Shown in pieces: positions 1-11,400 of a DNA stretch of 64,000 nucleotides. The stretch is taken from assembly GCA_002179805.1 (NCBI GenBank), contig NAVB01000233.1, positions 141,664-205,663 of the forward strand. Reading direction: 5' to 3'. The stretch is from Acanthamoeba lenticulata. Its lineage: Eukaryota; Discosea; Longamoebia; Acanthamoebidae. Under the pieces are notes generated by a model. It worked only from the letters and a program-made list of their open reading frames with translations. It was not told the origin of the DNA and made no database searches. Each line of letters opens with the position of its first letter. The stretch's first letter is position 1. A program made the translations under genes and the position numbers.

Positions 1-311
1 CCTCGTCCAGCGGGTCTAGTGGGCGCGACAACAAGATCCCATTTTTACGAATGAGCAACAGGAAAGATGGGATTTTGGTGGAAATGGTGATCAGTTGTGC
101 TCAACCACATCCTCTTCGATGGGAAGAATCTACATGTTGGGGAAGGGACCGAACCGAGCTTTCGTGGATTGACGCGAAACGCTGGTGCTTTTGCGCCGAC
201 GCTGGCGAGCGCTGGGTCGCGAACCTGTGTGGCGAGTGTTGAGGCGGCTGACGATTCTGGGGTCGCAGCCATGGCGCCAAGTAGCTCGTGCGTTTGTTGT
301 TGTTGCATCAC
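1..311 (-). CDS. Possible 5' end of an unrecognised gene (partial, runs off window)
   Basis: An ATG at 311 on the minus strand opens a reading frame starting with a glutamine run (MMQQQQTHELLG) followed by an Ala/Ser-rich stretch. A GT at about position 136 and an AG ending at position 16 could bound a roughly 120-base intron, leaving the first 15 bases of the window as the start of the next exon. The length and base composition suit the introns of neighbouring genes, but there is no recognisable domain and the frame could be chance. The rest of the gene would lie left of the window. Confidence 0.22.
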
Positions 312-855
312 GTATGCGGCTGTAAGAAGAGTCGCAAGTTAGGAACACGCCACCCCTCTTCGCTTCGACGAGCCATGATTTGGCATAAGGATACTCACTT
401 GGAGCCGATTGGCACGAGCGTTTGGAAGATTAACTCAATTGGGTTGCCACGAAGGACTCCACTCACTTGTTAGAGTTTGGCACTGTACAAATGTGAAGCG
501 TGGCCGTCGCCGTGACAAGATGGCGATTGTAGTTTGGCCTGGCCGTTCTGGGTTGGCTTGTGCCCAGATAAGAAGAGCTGACCGTCCTTTTCCCTTCTTC
601 CTTCCTTCCTTCTTTCCCTCGACACCGCGAGCCACACGCACACCACGAGCAGGCGAAGAAGAGGAAGAAGCCAAGAAAGGCAGACGCGCTGCACCACACC
701 ACCCAGAGAGCCTTGCGTGTCACGGGACAGGCTGCCAATCGAAAGGCACAAGAGCGAAATCTGCTGCTCTCCCCGCCCATGTCATGTTTGCATTCTTTCG
801 ATTCCAGCCAATAAAAATTTGTGGCGCAATTAATTGAAAAGCCTGAGTTGTCGTT
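312..855. other. Intergenic stretch, no supported gene
   Basis: This stretch lies downstream of the GT8 gene and upstream of the possible leftmost minus-strand gene. Several short frames exist on both strands; none has family resemblance or a convincing start. It contains pyrimidine-rich tracts around 590-620 and presumably holds the GT8 3' UTR. I see no tRNA, repeat or other element. Confidence 0.6.
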
Positions 856-2886
856 TCACTCACGCTTGGCGATGCCTGCCTCCACGCTGTCGAACGCAGC
901 TTGTCCGGTGGCGGGCGCGATGCTGCGGTAGCCCGTAAGGAAGGCATGTCGAGGCAAACCAGCGCCCCACAAGGCGAAGAAGACCGGGAACACGAGGAGG
1001 GCGTAGCCAATGGCGTAGAGGAGATGAAGCCAGGCCGACGACCAAGCCAGGTTGCGCGACTCGAACAGGATCAGCACGTTGCCCAGCAAGGCAAAGATGA
1101 TCGAGTGGATCACGCACGCCGTGAGGACCGGCGCGGAGCGCGGCACAAAGCAGGGCGCGCGGCGTAGCCAAGGCATTTGCCCGCGCAGCAGTTGCTTCAC
1201 GGTGCGGTCCGCTGGCGCTGCGGCCACGGCGCAGCCGAGAAGGTAGTGGTAGAGCACATAGGGTCCGTAGATGGCCCAGTACAGCAGGGAAGACCACACG
1301 AAAAAGAGCGTCCAGCCGACCAGCGGCGGCAGTGTGGCGGGCAGCACCCACCCCTCGATGTTCAAGCGGTAAAGCACGATCGGCGCGACGAACAGCGGTA
1401 CGCCGCCCATGAGCCAGATTGTCACGAGCTTGGCCGCGACTGGCTGCAGGCCGAAGCACGGCCACTCGCTGGCGCGGAAGGCCAGCTTGATGAGCTTTTG
1501 TGGCGCGACGATGGCCGTCGAGAGGCTCGGGCTCAGCGCCAGCGCCAAGGCCAGCACCAAGACGATGAAGGGCACCAGGGCGTGAGGCAGATACCAGGAT
1601 ATCGGGTAGAGGTCGGGCAAGCGCGCGGCGTAGGCGTGCCACTCGGTGATCCAGCCGTGCATGGGATAATTGCGCCAGTGCCAGGGCTTCACGTTGCGCC
1701 CGGCAAAGTGCAGCACGCGGACACCCGAGTGGAAGCTCGACTCGCCCACCTCGGTTCCGATCAGCGAGTCGCCCGCGTCGGAGCCCCATTGCCAGTTGTA
1801 GCGCGGGTCCAGCTGGAAGCAGCGATGGAAAGTGCGCATGCCGGGCTCCCACACGGGAGGCTCATAGGGGTCGCCCGTGAACGTTGAGGGCAAGCTCGTG
1901 GGGTGCTCACCCTTCCTGCCGTGTTTTTTTACAATCATTAATTCAAAAAAAAATTAGATAAATATTTATAATTCTGATTTAGTATAATTATACTAAATAT
2001 AAATGAATACAAAGAATAATAACAGAGGGTGGGTGACGCACTGGCACCAGGTCTTGAAAAGGTGGTTCAGGAAGTCGAATTCGGTCTCCGGTTGAGTCCT
2101 GGCCAGCTTCTCCGCCGAGCTGTGGAGAAGGAAGGTCAGAGGCATGGGAACAACATGGTGGAGTACTCCGCGAAAGAGGGCTGTCCTCACGTACGTGATC
2201 ACCGCCTCGAAGACGGGCTTGGACGGGTGCAGCACCAGCATACCCATGTCAAAGTCAAACTTGCGTGACTCGTGCCTGCCCATCCCAGCGCACAGCACTT
2301 GGCCGCACTGGAACACTTCGTCGATGTTTGTCCGCACCACGCAATCGGCGTCTGGCCGCGTGTTCAAAAGGATGATGGGCGTCATCCGAAAGGGTCAATG
2401 GTAAGTGGCGTTCCACGCACTGAGTGCTGAGGCGAGGCACAAGTACCCAAGAAGACGAGCGTTTTGTACTCGGTGAGAGACCAAAGAGCCATTTTGGTGA
2501 ACGTGTAGTGGTCATCGTCGAACGGGTTCGGGAATAGGGGCACGTTCATGACCCGCCAGCCGTCCGCCTTGAGACGGGCACGCTGGTCTACTGACACCTG
2601 GCGCAACGTGAGCGCGATCATCTCCTTCGTCGTCCCTGAAGTACCAACGAGAAATGAGAAACGGCCACAAAAAGTCACAAGGGGACGAAAAATTTGAACG
2701 CGAAGAAAGTGAAGGAAGAGGGGGGGGACCTGTTGCACGCAGAGATGCTCCGAGAGCGCGAGCACCTACGGCGTAGTCATCGCTGGCAACGAAGGTGACG
2801 AACGCTTGTCTTGCGCTTGTGGCACAAATCAAACAAGCCAGAAAGAAGATTGCGAGCGGCACCAGCACGCACCGAAGCCTTGGCAT
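856..2886 (-). CDS. GT8 glycosyltransferase with C-terminal membrane domain, IPUT1/PGSIP6-like
   Basis: Likely transfers a sugar, by family glucuronic acid, onto inositol phosphorylceramide in the Golgi. Four exons fit in phase: 2886-2730, 2635-2447, 2351-2048 and 1915-856, giving 569 residues. Residues 1-25 are a hydrophobic signal sequence. The GT8 fold follows: a beta-strand entry (AFVTFVASDDYAVGA), the metal-binding DAD motif across the exon 2-3 join, FDFDMGMLVLHPS, and a late HFAGRNVKPWHW motif like the C-terminal H..G..KPW of glycogenins. The remaining ~220 residues hold about five or six hydrophobic segments. A glycogenin-like catalytic domain followed by several membrane spans is what plant IPUT1 (PGSIP6-8) shows and plain glycogenin does not. 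Substrate is inferred from architecture only. Confidence 0.85.
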
Positions 2887-3558
2887 TTTGGTGCCAAGCA
2901 GGAATGCCTTCCTTTCATTTTACTTATTTCAATAACTTTTTCTCTTTTACTTTACGTTTCTCTTCTTGTCGTCCCAGTCAATTTCAAATTCTGCCCCTAT
3001 TCGATAGGCCTTCGAAGAGGACTATTCCTCTTGGGTTTGCTTTCAACGCACACCAAGGCGCAGCTGACTTTGGGGCCAGACAATGGCGAGTAGCCTCAAC
3101 AAGGGGCATCCAGGGAGGGAAGACACACAAGACCGGGGAAGCACAAAGCGAGGAAAGCCATAGCAGGCACGCCAAAGGAAGGCCACTCGGGATTGGTCTG
3201 CTTGATCCGAGGACTAATAAGGAGCAGTCACCCCGGGGCGGTAAAATAAAAAGTTGTTAGCCGTAATAGCCGTAACCAGCCCAGAGTAACATCCGATCCG
3301 GATAAGAGATCTCGCCGCTTGATCAGCCTTAAGTGAAATCCCCGGCAGGCAAAATGAGCTGCCCCTACTTCAGGCTCATCAACGAGAGCTGGGGAGTGTG
3401 AAGTTGAGCGTAAGTCTGATGCTGGTTTATTGGCCAACCTTCGGTTGCCTTTGGTTCCTTGGTGGTGTAAATATTTACACCACTCGAGGCAGAAGAAGAG
3501 GGTATCGTAGAGAGTACACATAAATAAGACGAGGGGAGATTCAAACAACTGACATCGG
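2887..3558. other. Intergenic region between two minus-strand genes
   Basis: Lies upstream of the GT8 gene and downstream of the zinc-binding putative transcription factor. It should contain the GT8 promoter and the neighbour's 3' UTR. Plus-strand frames up to 149 codons exist but look like chance: no domain, no splice-supported extension. No repeat or RNA gene is visible. Confidence 0.6.
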
Positions 3559-4741
3559 TCAGTTGAGAAGGTTTCTGATCGCCATGCTCTTCGGCGCGGT
3601 GCTGGTCACGGCTTCGGAAGAAGTGGAAGAAGGAGAGTACGCGTGACGAGCCGTAGGAATCGCTACCGGAGAACTCGTTGGGGCACACCCACCGAGCACG
3701 CTCGCCAGCGACGGCAGGGCTGTCACCGGCTTGGGTGTCGCCGAGTAGGCAGGCGGTGCGACAGTCGCCGTGGTGGTGGTGGTTGTTGAAGAAGCCGCAG
3801 CCACGAGGGCCGCCGCGTAGTAGCTCTGCGGGTAACCGGCAGACGCCTGCTGCAGAAGATCATGAAGCAAGGCGGAGCCAGCCTGGAGCGGCGATCCGTA
3901 GGGCGACGCCGTGAGGGGCGAAGCAGACGACGGAGGAGACCTCGAGGCTGCCTGTGCAACGTGGAGTTGGTGCATTTGGTACTGCAGTTGCAACTGCTGG
4001 TAGGGAAGCAACGTTGACGAAGACGCGGAAGATGTGGTGCTTGCCAAAGAGAGCGCGGCGGCCGCCGGAGGTGAGGAAGGCGGCGAAGACGGCAGCGACG
4101 ACGAAGACGAGGAAGAAGAAGATGAGGCCGAAAAGTAGGGCCGGACGGCGGGCGACGACGAAGGAGAGGAGGCGGCGTGGGCCAGAGCGGCCAGCAACGA
4201 AAACCCGTCCGCTTGCCTTGGCACCCAGTCAGCACAGCTCGGACCCGAGTGGTGGTGAGCCTGGATCGAAGGCTGGTGGTAGTCCTGTAGATGGGCCAAC
4301 TGGGTCAGGAAGATGCCATGTGACCGGGAATTTGTCGGGAGGGGGGGGGGATTGTCGGCCAGAAAAAAGAACGAAGAAGAGGAAGTTGACCGGGTGTTGA
4401 GCCCAACTACCAAAAAAAAGAAGATTATTCCCGAAGAGAAGGATGTTGTCACGCACCTGTTGTTGCTGCTGCTCGGTTGCATGGCCGGAAGAAGTGGAGG
4501 TCTTCTTGATGCTGCGGGCGCTTGAGTGCGAGGACGACCGGTGTTGATGAACGTTGATCGCGGGCTCAACCGATGTCGAGGCGTTGTTCAGCTCGCGCCT
4601 CCGCTTCTTGTTCTTGTAGTACTCACGTCGCTTCTGGGAGGTGAGGTAGGTCTTGTTGTAGCAAGTACGGCACAGGCGCGCCTGCTTGACCGCGAACTTG
4701 ATGTTGCGCTGGCATCCCTTGCACTCGCCGAAGGATTCCAT
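3559..4741 (-). CDS. Cys4 zinc-binding putative transcription factor, Ser-rich
   Basis: Two exons, 4741-4457 and 4299-3559, joined in phase 0, give about 341 residues. The first 50 residues carry two CxxC pairs (ECKGCQ and LCRTCYNKTY, 18 residues apart) followed by a strongly basic stretch (KRREYYKNKKRRRE), which looks like a small zinc-binding, DNA-contacting module. The rest is low complexity: Ser runs, Gln-rich segments, and a conserved-looking end, MAIRNLLN, reminiscent of short LLN motifs in fungal regulators. I do not recognise a named family. A nuclear regulator is the likeliest role. The poly-Ser and poly-Gln tracts are typical of amoebal regulators. Confidence 0.65.
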
Positions 4742-5817
4742 GTTTTCTATCTACTACCGGTAGTAGGTGGATGACGCTTTGACGTTGATGGTGGTTGGGA
4801 GAAATGTGGTGTGCCTGCGAGTCAGGGCGCTTTGGTGGTGCAGTTTTTTGGTCCGCGGGTGGTAGGGAGAATGTTGTCGTCCGTCAGTCAGTCAGTCGCA
4901 AGGGACCTCGAGCGACGTGTTGCCGGAGATGCGGTTGGGCCCTGGTAAGGGTAAACCTGACTGCGTGCTGGCAACGTGTGACGTGTGTTGCGTTTCTTTC
5001 TCTCTCTCTTCCGCGGAGGAGGGGTCTCTCTGAACGGGAGAAGAAGAGAAGGGAGTGTGTGTTGTGCGCGGCGAGAGCAAGAAAACTGAAATGCCAGAGC
5101 GCAGAAACTTGTATAAGTACCGCCGATGGCTCTCCCTCGGTTGTCGGCCCCGGTATCCCCGTCGGTGTATTCGGCCGCCGAGCGTGCTCTCTTGTTGTTC
5201 TGACTCGGTGCAACCGCGAGGCGTCAGGACGCCTGGAGCACTGGGTCGCCTGTTTCTCTTGCCGACCTTCCGATCGCTCACCAATCGGCATTAACATATG
5301 CTCCCGTCAACACCAATCGCGCGATGCTGCAAAAGCTCGGGACCCGAAAGTGACCCCAAACTGTTTCCCCCGCCACCTGACCGGCTGCATGGTGCCAAAC
5401 ACATGTTCTAGCGAGGCATAATGACTGTGTGGCGACACCGTCCAACCGGTCTTGCGCCACCGCCTGGCAAGCGTGGTACTAGTGGCGCGGACAGTCCGAG
5501 TGACCGTGCTTGTTGTAGTTACTTCACCCGGGTTCAGCTAAGGGGTGGGCGATACGTGCGTGGCACCTCCTTGCCGGTCATGTTGGACGGGATGAGTGAG
5601 GTCATTGCCGACCCTTTTTTTCGAACTACACTGTCTAGTTGGCGGGCGAGCAGCCGCGCCAACTGTCCCTTCATCGTTCCCCCGTTCGGTTTGTTTGCCT
5701 CAACTAAAAGTTGCACCACACGTTTCTTCCTGCTGTGAGGTAGGCCGCGGCAAGCCAAATGGCAAAAAAAACATCATTTAAAACCGGAGCATGTTCTATG
5801 TGTCAAGATCAACCAGA
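4742..5817. other. Long intergenic region upstream of the zinc-binding factor
   Basis: Over 1 kb without a supportable gene. It lies upstream of the minus-strand gene starting at 4741 and downstream of eL33, so it is a candidate extended promoter. A CT-rich tract lies around 4996-5013 and a TATA-like string (TATAAGTA) at about 5111-5118 on the plus strand, with no convincing transcript following. A 208-codon plus-strand frame (4795-5421) has no domain and is treated as chance. Confidence 0.55.
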
Positions 5818-6262
5818 TTATACGCGCGAAGGGTAGAGCATCACACGGAGGGTGGCGCCCATGGCCTGAGGGGGCAGGTTCTTGGCAAACCTAGCCCTCA
5901 CGAGACCGCTGTTGCCGTGGGGGCGGGCAATGCGACCCCAGATCACCCTGATCCTGGTGTTCTGGACCTTCTTGTGAGCCCGGTAGATGAAGGCGATCCT
6001 CTTGCCGAGGTAGAACTCAGTGTCCTCCTTCATCTGCACGCCCTCGATGGAGACGAGCGCCACGTTGGGGTTCTGGGTGCGGTGGCCCCTCTGGAAGCCC
6101 ACGAAGGTACCCTTGGTGTAAAGTCTAAATGGGCAGAGGTTAGGGGATGAATGTAAGCCACAATCTGTGAATTCGGAGGAGGCAAGCGGGGGCAGCCTCC
6201 ACAAACAAACATTCTAACTTCTTAAAGTCAAGATTAGCGTACCTCACAGGTTGCCTGCCCAT
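5818..6262 (-). CDS. RPL35A: 60S ribosomal protein eL33 (L35a)
   Basis: Component of the cytosolic large ribosomal subunit. Exon 1 is only 20 bases (6262-6243, encoding MGRQPVR with the split codon) and exon 2 is 6124-5818, giving 108 residues against about 110 in other eukaryotes. The family signatures are clear: RLYTKGTFVGFQRG near the start, TEFYLGKRIAFIYRA in the middle and the C-terminal RARFAKNLPPQAMG with the basic end. The tiny first exon and early intron are common in ribosomal protein genes. The gene faces away from ORC2 across about 240 bases, so the two may share promoter elements. Confidence 0.95.
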
Positions 6263-6448
6263 GGTTGATAGATTGAGAAGCCGGTCCGCTAGGGGCGATG
6301 CCGATACTTGAGGGAGAGAAAGAAAGAAGGGGAGAATGAGAGAAACCCCAAAGCAGGATAATGCTGGCCAGCCACACCAGATAAACCTCAAACCAGACAA
6401 AAGCCACCCACGACCGATGGCACCTAATGAAAGAATGTTAACCATCAC

Positions 6449-6460
6449 TTTGGCGCCAAA
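6449..6460. promoter_or_regulatory. Perfect E2F/DP-type palindrome in the eL33-ORC2 shared promoter
   Basis: TTTGGCGCCAAA reads identically on both strands and matches the E2F-DP consensus TTTSGCGC in both orientations. It lies 42 bases upstream of the ORC2 start codon and about 190 upstream of the eL33 start. ORC genes are classic E2F targets in animals and plants, so a role in G1/S control of ORC2 is a reasonable inference. Confidence 0.6.
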
Positions 6461-6501
6461 ATAGAAGAGAGCCAACACATGCGTTTCGTGTGACAGAGGA
6501 G

Positions 6502-8341
6502 ATGGACAGTAAGGCCGAAATACAAACCTGCACTTTCGAAGATGTGCAAGAGATACAACCTAGCATGGAGGTGGTGCGGTATTGGGCAACAAATATGAGC
6601 GGACGGAAACGCACGCAGCCGAATCGAAAGAGGGGGAAGCGTGAAGAGGAGGACGAAGGCGAAGACTATTTCGTCTTTCAATCCAGACCTGCCCGCACCA
6701 CCAAATCCAGCTTCAACGATCTTGATAACCAAGTGCTCATTAAGGCGTTTCTTGAGGTTGAGGGCGACGCTCCTCGTAACGTTGAGTACGCCGAGCATTT
6801 CGCCCTGCTTGCGCAAGAATATAAGAAACTCTTCCCGAAATGGATGCAATACATCAAGTACGTTCGTTCACCAATCTTGCTTTTTACGACCTACCCACAT
6901 TTGTATGCTCTGTCAGGGCGGGGTTCAATGTCCTCTTCTACGGCTTCGGCTCCAAGCTTTCTCTATTGAATGACTTTGCCACGGCAATGCTCTCTCCCTT
7001 TCCCTACATAACCGTTGAGGGCTACAGCCCCACCACCAGCATTCGTAATGTACGCTCGGTCTCATAATAAGTTGCAAAACACTTGGTCTCCCATCCGTAC
7101 TCATCATGGTCAATGCTTCACAACCTCCGTAGCTGTTGAATATGATCTCACAAAGCGTGCTCGGCATCTCCAAGCCGATGCCTGCTGAGCCGATGGAGCA
7201 CTGCCGCGCGCTACTCGCACTCTTTAAAGACTCAGTACAGCGCTCTTCTCATCGTCCTCCCTCTGCTTTTGCCAGCTGCGCTTGTCATCGTTGTCGCGAA
7301 CTGGCGCAACTGAAGCTCATGATCGCCTCGTCAGGCCGCGGCTCGGGCCGCCCGGGCAGCCATCCCTTCAGACCTGTTCCTCGTCATTCACAACATCGAC
7401 GGGCCCGCGTTGCGCAGCACCACCACACAGTCGGTGCGTCTTGGCGCTCTGAACCGTGGCCTCACCGTCAAGCTCAGAGTGTCGTGGCCTTTCTCTTGTG
7501 CATTTGATGTAATAGGTATTGGCCCAACTGGCGTCCCTCCCGCAGATCCACATTGTGGCCTCGGTCGACCATCTCAACGCCTCCCTCAGTGCGTCCCTCC
7601 TCACTTGTGTTGTTCTCGATTCACAAACTGACCACAGAAACCGAACATGTGACCACAAATGATTTATTTTATCTAGTGTGGAACCACATCATGGTGGGTC
7701 ACTTCAACTGGGTGTGGCAAGACCTGACCACTTACGCGCCCTACGCGTCTGAGAGTGAAGCCAATGTTGCCCTCTACAAGTCCTTTGCCAAGACCCAAGT
7801 CGGATGTGAGCTCCCCCTTCTCTCCCCCACATCCCTTCTTCAATCCCTCTTCGTGATCTCGACACCAACACATCGTGTGTGGCGGACCGCGGCGCAGCGA
7901 GCGAGGCGGGTATCCATCAAGTGCTGGGTTCGGTGACGGCCAACGCGAAGAGCATCTTCAAGCTGCTAGTCACAACGCAACTTCAGAAGATGAAGGAGAT
8001 GGAGCTGACGGGCGGCAAGCGCAGTACACTTCCTCTCCTCTCGCCCTCCGCCCGCTGGTGATGAAGACAGCGATGACAATGATGTTGATGATGACGGTGC
8101 GTGGGCATGGCCAGAGCGGGCGTCGAGAGCCACGGCAGTGACACTGGCCGAGTTCTCGACGCTGTGCGAGCAGAATCTGCTGGCGGGCGGGCGAGACGCG
8201 CTGCTGAGCCACCTGCGCGAGTTCCTTGACCACCGAATCGTGCGCAAGGCCGGCCGCGCTGGCGAGGAGACGCTCCTCATCGACCTTCCCGAGGCCGACC
8301 TCCAGCGCCTCCTCACTGCCGACCTCGCCGGCGTCAGCTGA
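6502..8341 (+). CDS. ORC2: Origin recognition complex subunit 2
   Basis: Subunit of the complex that marks replication origins and loads MCM. Eight exons fit in phase: 6502-6857, 6917-7049, 7133-7234, 7335-7433, 7516-7588, 7677-7805, 7898-8023 and 8139-8341, giving 406 residues. The N-terminus is short and basic. The ORC2 core follows: GFNVLFYGFGSKLSLLNDF, the remnant P-loop region typical of the family, then DLFLVIHNIDGPALR, IHIVASVDHLNAS, NWVWQDLTTYAPY, and a C-terminal winged-helix region (LAEFSTLCEQNLL, LREFLDHRIV). Length is toward the short end of the family because the disordered N-terminus is reduced. The start is the first in-frame ATG; a GTG four codons earlier is not used. Confidence 0.93.
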
Positions 8342-8473
8342 GCCATTTTTGCTCTATTTGTACAAAGTTTTGTAGTTGTTTTCGTCGAATCAAACACAAA
8401 TACCACCGAAAATACACAACTTGCTTTTTTGAGATTTCTGTATTTGAAATAAAACTCATCTGTTGTTCTCCCC

Positions 8474-11400
8474 TTATCGTCGGGGGTGCTGGAGGTGCAG
8501 CGGCCGCTGGGCGGGCACGTGCTTGCGGAGGAGGCCCGCCCGGCCGGTCATCTTGGCACTGCCCGGCCGTGCGATGGCGTGCGTCACCAGGTAGGGGCTG
8601 CTCAACCAGCCCTGTGGTGGTCCAGTCCAGCAAACGTAAATAAAAATGAACCAATATATATTTTAAAAAAATAACGAATAAAAGGCGGCGTACGTTGGTG
8701 CGGAGGGTAGAAGAAGGCAGATGGAGGGCGCCCTTGAGGAAGGTGTTGACGCGCTGGAGCTGCGCGGGCTGGACGGGCGTCAGCACGAAGAACTGGTGCG
8801 TCACGGGATCGATCGTCCGCACGATGCCTGCGCGCACACACACGTGGATGAGCCTCATGCACAGGCGCGTTTCATGTGCGTGAGTGGAGGTGCGGCCCCT
8901 AATTCCGTACCGAGGCCGACGCACTCGCACAGAGGCGATGACAAGAGAAGCGACGGGTACGGCGATTGGCCGCGGCTCAGGTCAGGTTGGCCCTACAAGT
9001 GGGGTTGGGGGGGGAGGTGACGATCACACCATGTGTGAGCGTGCTGATCGATCATGGGACCAACGACGCATGATGATCATCGTGCGGCAAAGACGCACCG
9101 GCGGGGCGCAGGAGAGGTAGTTGGTGGAGTCGACGCCGAGGCCCACGACGGAGGCGTTGAAGGCCAGGAGGCACTCTGACGGCGCCACGTCGTGCGGCTC
9201 GACAAAGGCCAGCCGAATCGCGTTCCACGGAACTGCATCACCAGCCCCTTGTTGAGTGTTCCTCCTCTTCGTCCCAGGCACCGAGACCAACGCGGCCGAC
9301 AAGCACAAAGACACAAAGCGGCGTACCGCGATAGGGGACTTGCGTGGCGAGGCTGCGTGCGCGCCAGGCGTTGAAGTAGGCCTCGAGGCGCAGCGTTCGC
9401 AGCTCTTCGGCTTGGACGCTCATCCTGCAGGTGCCCACATGTGAGGCCGAGGCCTTTGCCACGACAAGGAAGAGGAGAGAAAGAAAGAGAGAGGACACTT
9501 GCCTTGCGCGGGCGCGGATGTCGACAGGGAGGTTGTGGACGCGGAGGAAGCGGTATTCGTCCTCCAGCGGGTTCGCAGGGAGCGTCGTGGCGGCAGCCTC
9601 GCCTGGGGGGCGCAGGTAGAGGTGCGCCGTAACGTTGGGCCGCGCGCACTCGGTCACCTCGCGCAGCATCTCCAGGCCCACGCTCTTGAGCCAGCCGTGG
9701 GTGTTGATGATGAGCGGCAGGCGCGCGAGCGGGACCGTGACCACGCCGTCGTCGCCGTCTTTCGAGGGCAGCTCGACCTCGGCCGCGTAGTAGTGGGCGA
9801 CGAGGCTGCGGACGGCGTGGACAAAGGGATCGGCGACGCCTTCGACCGAGATGTCACCCACAAAGTGCGCACGCAGGGGCTCCTGGAGATGGTCAAAGGC
9901 CGGGCCGTAGACGGGCGCCGTGACGACGTGGAGCGAGACGAGGCCCGCCGGGGTGAACTCGGGCTGGCCGAGATCGATGTCGAGGAAGGCCACGCCGCGC
10001 GGCGGGCGCTGGCGCTCGAGCAGCGCGTTGATGAGGTACTGCCCGAGGGTCGACTTGCCCGTGTTCTTCTTGCCCGTGATCACCACCCGTGGCGGCTGAG
10101 GCGGATGCTGCTGTCCAGGCTCGGGAATGCTGACGTCATCACACATCTGCGTGACATCACGCGCGAGAGCCACCCACGAGGCGGGGACGTTCATGGTGGG
10201 CTCCTCGATGCGCTCGCGGTGCGGGAAGACCGGATAGAAGCCCGGGAGGGGCAGGTAGTGGCCGACGAGTTCCCGCACGGTCTCGGGCGACAGCAGGAGG
10301 TGCGCCACGTCCGGGTTTATGGTGGTCGTGGTGGTATTGGTGCTTGTTGTCGTTGTAGTTGTTGTCGCGGCGGTAGCGGTGGAGGCAGTTGTGTTCGAAG
10401 TTGCGGCGGTCGCGGGCTCTTCGCCAGCGTCCTCTGCCTCGCGCTCGCTTTCGTCGTCTTCTTCCTCGTCGTCCTCGACGCCATCGCGTCGCCCATCGCT
10501 CTCCGCGCCGGCCTCGTCTGCTCGCCGCGTCCGGCCATCGTCGCCACCAGCGCTCGCAGCGTCGTTGGCGCCGCCGTTCTCGACCTGCATGTTGGCGTCT
10601 GCGGCGGTGCCCGACTGGCCCTCGCCCTCGCGGCTGCCGCCGCCAACGTCACCGTCGACGTCAATGTCGATGTCGTCAGGAGCAGGGCCCTTGTCATCGT
10701 CATCGTCATCGCTCGAGGACTCGTCGTCCACGACGGGCGGCGGCACGTAGAGATGGGGCGGGCGCCGGTGGACGTCCTCCTGCTCGGGCATGATGAAGAT
10801 CTTGTGGCCCAGCGTCCGGTTCCGCAGCATCCCCTGGGACGGCGCCCGCGGCAAGCCCAGCGGCTGCGGCTGCGGCTGCTTCAACGCCTCTTGCTCGCCG
10901 TCCTCGTCCTCTTCCGCCGTCGCGCGCTCAGCGCTGGCATCGCCGTCGTCGCCCAGAACGGGCGGCAGAGGTGTCGGAAGCCGGTTGACCTCGTAGAAGC
11001 TGCGGAGGATAACGACGACCTCGTCGTCCCACTCGGCCGACGTCGTGGTGTCGCCGAGCTTCCGGCTGGCCAGCTGCTCGGCGCTGCGCTTGGCGTCGAG
11101 CACGTTGCGGATGTCCTCGTCGCTCACCTGCTTGTACGTGGGCTGCGTCTGTGGCAATGCAGCGCGCGGACGCTCAACCTGGCCGCGTTGCCGCTGCAGC
11201 ATTTCCTCGGTGGGCTTCACGGCCTCGATCCGCAGTGCGCTGTTTGTATTTGCGTGTGCGTGCCGCGTGTGAGCGTCCCCGAACGCGCCTGTCTTGTGTG
11301 TGTATGTGTGTGTATGCTTTGAGGGGTGCGGTACCCGGACGACGTGGGCGCCGAGAGCGTGTGGTAATCGGCCGATGGGAAAAAGTGGTGGCCAAAGACG

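Noticed and set aside
5111..5118. TATA-like string TATAAGTA
   Set aside because: No supported gene starts just downstream on the plus strand, and such strings occur by chance in 1 kb.
4795..5421. 208-codon plus-strand frame upstream of the zinc-binding factor
   Set aside because: Cys/Arg-rich but without a spaced zinc motif, domain or splice-linked extension; composition explains it.
9499..11322. 607-codon open frame on the plus strand
   Set aside because: It is antisense to GRC3/NOL9 exons, where high GC and third-position bias keep the opposite frame open; it has no domain of its own.
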